A DNA stretch of 64,000 bases from Gonium pectorale (taxonomy: Eukaryota; Chlorophyta; Chlorophyceae; Chlamydomonadales; Volvocaceae). Both the position numbers and the translations under genes were made by a program. The stretch is taken from assembly GCA_001584585.1 (NCBI GenBank), contig LSYV01000005.1:3030131-3094130 (forward strand), in the 5' to 3' direction. Below are positions 56,218 through 64,000 of the stretch, one piece after another; within the stretch, counting starts at the first letter, position 1; every line of letters begins with the position of its first letter. The notes under the pieces are model-generated. The model had not been told where the DNA came from and searched no databases. It saw nothing but the letters and a program-made list of their open reading frames with translations.

Positions 56218-59200
56218 ATGGGGACCGAGAAGGATGGCTCCCCTCTGTCCTCCCCGCTGTCAGTGGTGTGCAACTTCTGGCGTGAGCTGGACCTCGAAGG
56301 GATGCGCACCAAGCTTGATGAGATCGGGCTGAAGGTGGCAGAGCACCAGGAGGATTCAATGCAGAACAGGCGCAAGTTGGCCGAAGCCACGCGCGACTTC
56401 AAGCGCAACAACGAAGCAGTCAGCAAGACGGTGGGACCGCTTCTAAAGCAGTACCAGGAGGAAATCGACCGGTTAACGAAGCGGGCGAAGCATGGGGAGA
56501 CGGCGTTCCTAGACCTGTACCAGAAGCTTTACGAGGCCCCCGACCCCGCCCCCGCGCTGGCATCGGCCTTCGAGCATGCCTCCCGGGCTACCGACCTCGA
56601 GGCACAGTGCAAGAAGCTGGCTACGGAGCTGGCAGAGTACAAGGCGGAGTCAACCCACATCAAGAACCAGGACCTGACGGTGCGCAAGCTGGAGGAAAAG
56701 GTTCGCGCATTGGAGGCGCATGTGGAGGAGCGCGACAAGGAGCTGGAGGAGGTGGGTTGTGGGTGGCGCCCAACGGGTGTGGGTAGAGAAGTGGTTGGGG
56801 CGTGGGGCGGGGCGGGGACATATGCTGGGAGGTGTGGGGCGGGGTAATAAAGAAGGGGAACGGGTCGCGTCGCGGAAACTAAATCGCATACATACGCAAT
56901 AGAAGAGCTTGTGGTGGTCTTAGCGTAGTTGTTGGCGACCCGTGAAACTGCAACGTTAGCGACGAGCGAGCAGCGCTGCAGCGTATCTTTGACGGTTGTA
57001 GGCGCTAATAACGTGAAGAGGAGGCAGAGGAAAGCCCATGCCAACCTACCCAACCTGACACGCGTGGAGGGGAGCACGCGAGGAGCACCAAGATGCATTG
57101 CTTCACAGCTGCCCGGTTAACCGTTGTGTCGTTGGGCTAGGGTTGGGCTAGGGAGCAGAGCGGGCGGCAGGGCCTGGCTACGTCATTCGGAGGGCACTAG
57201 CCGCTGCAATTCCAGGTGCCGGCTCCATTGCGTCCTCTACGGTCCTAACTCCGGAGCACAAGTTAACATACGCCGCCATATTGCAAGTTTGCGCTTACCC
57301 TTGCGTGTGGCTTTTGTACATCCTGGTGGTTTTGTACTTGGGGATGTGGACACACGCCTGGCTGACGTGGCATTTCGGTGCAGCGCACGCGGCGACCCGC
57401 AACGGCAGATTTCTTGGACGGCATTACGCAACACTTGAACTGCCTATTGTCATGGCCGCAGGTCCGCAGCCGCGCCGTGGCCGAGGCCGACGCCGCCCGC
57501 CTGGCGGCAATGCAGGGCCGCGAGGCGGAACTGGAGGCAATGCTCAGCCAGGCGCAGGCGAGCTGGGTTCTGCATGGCGGGGGGCCTGATGATACGTGGG
57601 TGCCCTTTGGAACGGCAACAGGCATGCCTGTAGGCCGCGGGCCACATCGGGGAATCCGAAGGACTTTGTGCTGCGGTAGGCCGGTCCGTGGGTGGCTGAC
57701 TGCCATCTGACGAGGCAGGCCAGGCTCGTCGGGATACAGCTGATGGGGAAACACGCAGGGACCCGGTTGCCTGCTTGTTGAGGAAAGACCCTGAACTGCC
57801 GTGCAGGCTAGCCTGGCGGCCATGCAGAAGCTGTATGCGGGCGCGGAGAACCAGCTGTTCGCCATTCAGAGCCAGAGCGAGGAGGAACGGATGGGGCGGC
57901 AGGCGGAGCTGGAGCTCGCGTCGGCGGAGCTTGAACGCGCCCAGGTCGGGATAAAGCTGTGAAGCGGCGTGCTAGGCGGCCGCCTCACGGGGGGAGGGGG
58001 ACGACTGACTGGGCGGAGTGGTGGAGTAGCGTAGCGTTCGGGGACTTACGATAGCCCGAGTCGCATGCGTTTGGGATGCACCGCAACCCCTTTTGAACTG
58101 CTCAACAAGGCCAGTACCGCCTGCACACTTTTGTGTGCATACATACGCCCTTCGGCGTGAAATTGCAGGACCGACTGGCTGCCCTGGAGCGAGAGAAGGA
58201 GGCGCTGGTGGCCAAGCTGCAGCACGACGAGCCTGGGACGGGGTCGCAGGGCGGAGCAGACCCCGCCGCGGCTCCCCATGGGTCGGCCGCGCTGCGTCAC
58301 AGCGCCAGCGTGGGCGGGCGTGCCTCGGCGCAGCACTCGGCCAGCATTGAGGAGACGCTCCGGAGCGAGCTTGGCGCACAGCGGGAGCTCGCGTCGCGGC
58401 TGAGGAGCGAGCTGGTGCGGGATGCTTGGGGTGGGGTCGAGCGGGGGCTACGGAGACGGTGGCGGAGCCTGGGGAGGGCGTAGCTAACAGCAAAGTGGCA
58501 GCAATTGCACAAGCCCACGGATTCTGGGACCTGCTGTGCCGCGTATCGTGTGCAGACCTACGGCGAGTCTGTTTATTTCCACTTGCGCTTCGTGGCACAT
58601 GTGTTTCATGGACGCCTCCCTGGCAGTAGTGAAGCCGGCCATGGTGCCGACTGTGATGTTCCCTCAGTGACTGCCCCCTGCTACGTTGCCTTGCGCTTTC
58701 CATCTCGCGCCGCGCGACGTCTACCCTCCCGTGTCAACCCTTCCGCAGGCCTCCGTTCGGGCTGAGAGCGAGGAGGCGCGCGAGATGCTTGAGGCCCGGC
58801 TGGAGGGGCTGCGCTCCACGCTGGCGGCCACAGAGCAGCACGCGGCGGCCGTGGAGCAGGAGCTTGCCGCACGGCCCACGCAGTCCCAGGTGAGGGGAGC
58901 TTGCGGCCACGTGCTCACCTCATCCTTCCGAGATCCGCGGGGGGATGCGTGGTGATACTGCTCTGGGCTGGCAGGACCAGTTCTGAGCTTGCTGCGGAGA
59001 CCGTCGGGTGCAGGCAGCGGGAGCGTGGCCTAAGGGGAATGACAAAGCGACCGCCCCGTTTCCGTCTTAGCTGGCAGCCTCTTGGATGGGTGTTGACTTC
59101 CGTCCTTTCGAACAGACATGTTTGTGGTGGGCATGGCCGCCACATGCCGCAACCCGAACTGTATGCTCGTGCGGATGGACGGGCGAGTACTGCTGACCCA

Positions 59201-61902
59201 CTCAAACCCTGTCTCTCAACACGCGGTCTCAACTTTGCTCCCCATAAGCCGCACGTCTCTTTAATACTTTTGTCCGTCGCCACGTCCGTACCCCGCAGCT
59301 GGAGGACCTACGACAGCAGCTGCGCGTGCTGCAAGCTATCGGCTACAACAGCCTAGACGTGGAGGGAGATGAGGAGGACCCCTCGGCCGCCGGCGCTGGG
59401 CAGGGACCCAGCTTCGGGCATGGCGCCGCAGGCACCGGGGCCGGCTCACACCGTGGGCTGGGTGCACCCGGCTCGCTGGAGGCGATGCTGCTGAGCAAGA
59501 ACCGACACCTGGAGCACGAGCTGACGATGGCCAAGCTTAAGGTGGTGGACGTGCGGCAGGAGGCCGACCAGGCAGCTGCGCGGGTGGTGGACCTAGAGGC
59601 ACAGCTGGCAGAGCAGGTGCGCCTGGGTGCCGTCAGGCCGGGGTGATGCGGGTCCAAGAGGTTTTGCTGGGGTGGCGTGGCAAGGGTCAAGGCACCTAGG
59701 CTGTCTTCGGGATCCAGGTTCTCTTGCCCGTGCGTCGTTGCTCCTTCGCAAGGACGGCGCGGTTATCATAGGCAAATTCGCCATTCCTGGAATGTCCCCG
59801 TGCAGGTGTCCCTGGTCCGGCAGCTGGAGGAGGACCTCTTGGCCAGCAGGGCGGCCGAGCAGCGACTGGCGGCGACGGGATCGGGCGGCGCCGCGGCCGC
59901 CATTGGCATGGGCTCTGCGTCGTCGCCCAACGTTGCAGGTGCGGTCGCGCTCTAGTCTAGTCATGCCTGCAGCTATATTCTGCACATTGGTAATCTGTCA
60001 GGATATGACATAACCATATTTTAGTTGTTGCGGCACGCCAGCACACGCCAACACATCGCCCACAATGGTTAGCTATTTGACATGGTTTGCGCCGAGGTCC
60101 TATGTCTGTTTGCATTCCAGACTGGCTCGCTGGTGGGTTTTGACTCGCCCAGTACCGTTGCTGCCCTTACAACCGGTGTGCAGCCCGGGGTGCTGTCAGA
60201 CTGCTCAGCTGCACGGTCAGGGGTTGGGGGACAGATTCTAAGACGGTTTCGTTGCCCACATGCGGCTTCTTCCAACAGGCCTGGTCGGCGGGGCTGCCGG
60301 CGGCGACGCCGACGACGGCGACGCCAGCATGCTGCGTGTGCTGTGCGCGCAGCGGGACCGCCTACGTGCTCGCTGCCACGACCTGGAGGAGGAGCTCACG
60401 CGCCTGCGGGCAGAGCTCACCGCCACCAAGAGCGCGGCGGCTGCCGCCAAGGCAGACAACATTGCGCTCATAGAACGGCTGAGGTGCGGCCGCGCTCTTC
60501 GCTCGGGGTTTCAGTGCTTAGTAAGCGTTCTCGCTGGGCATGAGTTGAGTCCATGAGGTCCGGGGGCGGCTGGGCCCAAGGTGAGATTTGTTTTAGAAAA
60601 CCAAATGCTACTTTGTACCTGACCTGTCACCGGTCTCAGTGCCAGCAAGGTGTTTTGTAAACTGAATGTCTTATTGTAGCTCGGGTCAAATGCATTATGG
60701 CATTGGGTCGTTCTTGCCGTGACCCTATTCCCCTGTAGGTACGTGCACTCGCGAACCGGCATTACGGGATCCGGCGGCGTGGGCGGCGGCGGTGGGCGGG
60801 GCGGCAGCGTCAAGGGCGGCGACGTGGAGGCGGGCGCCGAGGTTGAGCGGCGGTACGGCCGGATGTACGACGAGGGCATCAACCCGTTCAAGGAGTTCAA
60901 GGACCAGCAGAAGGAGCGTCAGAAGAGCGCCATGGGCCTCGTGGACAAGGTGGGTTGCTGGGCGCAAAGGGTGTGCGTGGCGGTGCTTTGGGGGCCCGCA
61001 GTGTGCCAATGAGGGGATGGGGTACGGCCATGAGGGAACTCCTGCAGGGGTCAGCAGGGCTAACAGGAAACCAAAGAGCTCGAGGAAATAATGCTTTTGG
61101 ACTTCTGCTCGTGCCCTACATCCATTCGGCATCCGTGACGACGCGCACGTGAACTTGCCCGCCCTTCCGTGCCGCTCCGCTCCCCGTCCACCGTCCACAG
61201 GCCATGTTCATGCTGTCGCAGCTGGTGTACGGCAACTCGGCCGCCCGCATGTTTGCGTTCCTGTACCTAGCCGCCATGCACGCACTGGTGTTCGCCTCCA
61301 TCCTGCGAATGACGCACCACTCGAGCAACGCGCTCTACTCCCACACTCAGGTGGGAGGGTTGTCGGTGGGGTGGCGGCAGGTTGTGAGGGCAGAGGGAGG
61401 AAAGGAAGGGATGGGGCGGTGTGCAGAGCTGTGCGTAGGCGTGGTGGCTCGGGGCAACTGTGCAATGAAGTGCGGTTTGGGTGATGCGGGGGCCGGGTTG
61501 AGAAGCGGGCGGACATTGGCAGCGGCTGCAACACTGTTTCTTGGCGGAAGGGTCTGCGGCGGGTGGGATTGCGATGTGAGAGGTGGGTTTCGGACTTCGG
61601 GCAATGCGGGAGGCTGTGCTATGCTGACGTGGAACCGCTCCGCAGCTGTGGTATGGGGTGCTCCTTGCCTATCACAACGGCGATCAGCAGGGCTTGCCGC
61701 ACACTGCTTGGGCGCAATTTTGTGACCTGTCCTAACGCCCTGCCTTCCTTGCTCTCCGGCCAACAATGCTTCTTCCTCTGCCCTGCTATGCGGCTACCTC
61801 TCCTATCGCCAGGCCGTCATGGACAACCGCCACAACACCACCGCTTTAATGCATCACGAGGGCGCAGTGGCGGGGAACCACCTGCAGGGACAGTTGCCGT
61901 AG
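56218..61902 (+). CDS. CASP: CASP-family golgin (CUX1/CASP-like), tail-anchored Golgi protein
   Basis: CASP is a Golgi coiled-coil tether held by a C-terminal transmembrane segment. Eleven exons in phase, 753 aa: 56218-56751, 57462-57557, 57807-57944, 58169-58414, 58749-58889, 59299-59616, 59806-59938, 60279-60483, 60739-60949, 61201-61350, 61813-61902. The N-terminus carries FWRELDLEGMRTKLDE and RRKLAEATRDFKRNNE, diagnostic of CASP. Mid-protein motifs are AENQLFAIQSQSEEER, RVLQAIGYNSLD, LEAMLLSKNRHLEHELT and MLRVLCAQRDRLRAR. The C-terminus has YDEGINPFKEFKDQQKERQK, then the anchor ARMFAFLYLAAMHALVFASIL with Tyr696 and His701, and a short variable lumenal tail. Intron 2 appears to use a GC donor (CAG|GCGAGC). 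Intron 1 holds R2 copy C. Plant CASP is somewhat shorter (about 690 aa). The start is the first ATG before the conserved FWRE block. Confidence 0.93.
56843..56996 (-). repeat. Dispersed repeat R2, copy C
   Basis: Antisense in CASP intron 1, closest to copy A; shares CGCTGCTCGCTCGTCGCTAA, AACTACGC-AAGACCACCACA and CGCGACGCGACCCGTT. Confidence 0.8.
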
Positions 61903-64000
61903 TTGAATGGAGGTGGCCCCGGCGTGACGCCGTGTTACCAAGCATACATTAAGCACGTGCCGTAGGGAAGGTTGCAGTGTTTACGATGGGGACGAGACGC
62001 GGTTCCACGCCAATCACGGCAGTTGGCTGAAGACGGGGTAGCGCATGGAATGGGTGCCGCGGCTAGGCCCATGGATTATGGATGCCACAAGGAATGCAAG
62101 AAGACCGGCAGAGGCCTGGTCCGGTGGTGGCCTGGTGGGAGTCAGGGGAAAAAGAGAAACCGGACCGGACTCAGTGCATACCGGAGATTCGGGCATCTGA
62201 TCCGTCACGCCGTGGTAATCAGGTCAAGCTCGCCTTCAGGTGTTCTGGCAGACCCCTGGCTTGAGCACGCCTCATGTGGCGGCCTCGAGTCCTATAGGAC
62301 GCCGAAGGACTTCTGACTCGCCAGCGGTACACAGGTGCAGGACACGGCGACTCAGGCCATGTTTTGCAGGAATGAAAGTCTTACAACTGCCACACGTCCG
62401 CACTGCGTGTGGGGCGCACGGAGGATGCCGAGCCTAACCCGCCATCCTCCCATCGCAAACCAGCTCTCAACCGCCGCGGCGACGGCCGGCCGGAGCCCCA
62501 TTTATTATAAATCACCGTAGGCAACGTCATGAGGAGTTATGAAGACTGAACATGAAGCGAATGGCGTTGCCCCGTCAAAGGCGCAGTCGCCGAGCAGTTG
62601 AAATCATAAGTCTTCCCTACAGCCTCACATGATGAATGAATGTTGCAGGCGTGTACCGACGCTTTAGCCAACCGACCCTACAGTGCGCCCTGGTACGCAT
62701 CCAGGGACGTTCCCACCCGCTGCACATCCGTGCACCTGGAGGAAGTCAATCCCCGGTCCGCACCCAGAGGAATTGACCGCCAGACCGGCACGGACCTAGC
62801 TACATCGCAACCCCGGTCCTCGCCCCACGTACACGTCCCGAGGTGCCTTTTGCAGGCACCCACGCTGCACTCGTAACAACCTGACATTCAGTAACCGCGC
62901 GGCGGTCACGTAACACCAGCAGCAAATGGCCGAAGGTTAGGAGGCATCGGTAGTGCCGATGCGACAAAGCGCCCCATTACGGTAAGGTGACATTCCACTG
63001 TAAAAGGGCGCACTCGCTCTGCCCGCGCGGGCTGAGGCCGCCGGGGCCATGGCTGGTGCTCCAGCTCATACCCGTCCCCTGTCCCGCCAAAACCTGCTAG
63101 GCAGAGGTGCCCTGCTTGCAGCCATGCTCTTGTGAGGCAGTCTGGCCCCGATCAGTCCTGCATAGTTAGGTCATGCTCCAACCACCACTGAGCCGCACGC
63201 TGCGCGCAGTTCAAGATGCACAGAGAGCCGCACGCCACCATAGGACACCGCGCGCGTCCGCCTTTTGCTGTGGCCGCGTACAGGTGCGCAGACACTGGTC
63301 AGGACCGCATAACGCGGCCGCGCCGCCAGTACATCGCGCGCAAGCCCCACGCACGCAGCCATAACCGTTGGTGCCGCCGGTCACAACCGTCAGTTGAGGG
63401 AGTTCAGTTGCGCGTCGTGCTCCTCACGCACAGTCACACAACACATCAGGCAGAGGAGGCAATTCAAGCGCAAAACATGCCGGGCGGGTTTTTCGGGGTG
63501 TGTTGTGTGACGCGGCAACAGATCGAATGGAACAACGATGAAGATAGCGACTGGCTGCCTGCCGGCTGCAGTTAGCATCCATTGGCGCCTCCGCGAATTA
63601 AGCCTCGATTGACGGGAGCCCGGTGCCCCCGACGTTTGCCATACCACCACATTAACCATGTTCACCATCTGCCACCAGCCTCGGCCGCCATGTCAAATAA
63701 GACACGCGAGCACGAAGAGGGGCCGGCCCGCCACCGCGTAGGGGCGCAACTCAACGCTACGAGCCGCGCAACACCTCCCAACCGAACGCATACATGAGAT
63801 ACGGGAAAGTTCCGTACAGACGGTCGCCATCGTACAACGCGCGACGCATGCGCTGGCATGCAGCTCAACGGATTCGGCTTTCGATGGCAAGACCCCAGCT
63901 TCGCACGCGCCGCGCCAGCGGCCCCCCCCTGCTGCGCCCCCTCCCCATCGCATCAAATTACATACCCCTAACCAGACGGCGGTTTCACAAAGCACGACCC
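61903..64000. other. Right end of window, no gene recognised
   Basis: The first few hundred bases should be the CASP 3' UTR. Beyond that, open frames on both strands are short and lack domain signals, splice chains or RNA-gene structure. Nothing else can be supported. Confidence 0.45.

Noticed and set aside
61646..61725. Alternative CASP 3' exon reading LWYGVLLAYHNGDQQG
   Set aside because: The acceptor is acceptable, but the exon at 61813-61902 gives a better-bounded end; kept only as a possible splice variant.
1..64000. CRISPR arrays, tRNA or rRNA genes
   Set aside because: No regularly spaced repeats and no cloverleaf or rRNA signature were found by eye; a covariance-model scan was not possible.

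Overview
The window is nuclear DNA of a GC-rich, intron-dense eukaryote, most likely a chlorophyte green alga of the Chlamydomonas/Volvox type. This rests on short exons with GT-AG introns (donors mostly GTGAG/GTGCG/GTAAG, acceptors GCAG), Ala/Gly/Pro/Gln-rich low-complexity insertions, and GC-driven open frames on both strands. The lineage is inference: no rRNA or marker gene is present. No CRISPR array, operon, rRNA or tRNA was seen. There is one 20-N assembly gap (12102-12121). Coordinates of genes span first to last coding base; exon coordinates were derived by hand from reading frame and splice signals.

Layout. 1-1900 (-): two-RRM RNA-binding protein with a Pro/Gln-rich tail, cut by the left edge. 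3015-6422 (+): unrecognised protein, followed by a decamer satellite. 7.2-8.9 kb: two copies of a dispersed repeat (family R1) around a weak gene model. 9.0-12.9 kb: a damaged area with a frame-broken gene (+), a fragment of an NAD+-dependent DNA ligase (LigA type, -) next to the gap, and coding-like debris. 13637-15123 (-): MATH-BTB protein with an in-frame TAG. 15927-17467 (-): FRA10AC1 family. 18333-22926 (-): GH47 alpha-1,2-mannosidase. 23402-30645 (+): MLH3. 31241-47495 (-): a giant coiled-coil golgin of about 3,985 residues in 22 exons with a C-terminal membrane anchor. 47837-50547 (+): unknown membrane protein. 52801-54188 (+): small multi-spanning membrane protein. 56218-61902 (+): CASP golgin. 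61.9-64 kb: no gene recognised.

How the genes relate. Three of the best-supported genes act in the Golgi/secretory pathway: GH47 mannosidase trims N-glycans, and the giant golgin and CASP are tail-anchored coiled-coil proteins that would tether vesicles. Both golgin anchors carry the same Tyr-x4-His transmembrane signature. MLH3 works in meiotic crossing-over and mismatch repair, FRA10AC1 is linked to RNA processing, and MATH-BTB proteins are usually cullin-3 substrate adaptors. Eukaryotic genes are transcribed singly, so proximity alone does not imply joint function.

Most unusual signals: a 725-bp TA-flanked inverted-repeat element rich in TTTGCGA motifs inside a golgin intron; two dispersed repeat families (R1, R2); the ligase fragment; the in-frame TAG in the MATH domain; and several one-base frame breaks that are either assembly errors or real lesions.
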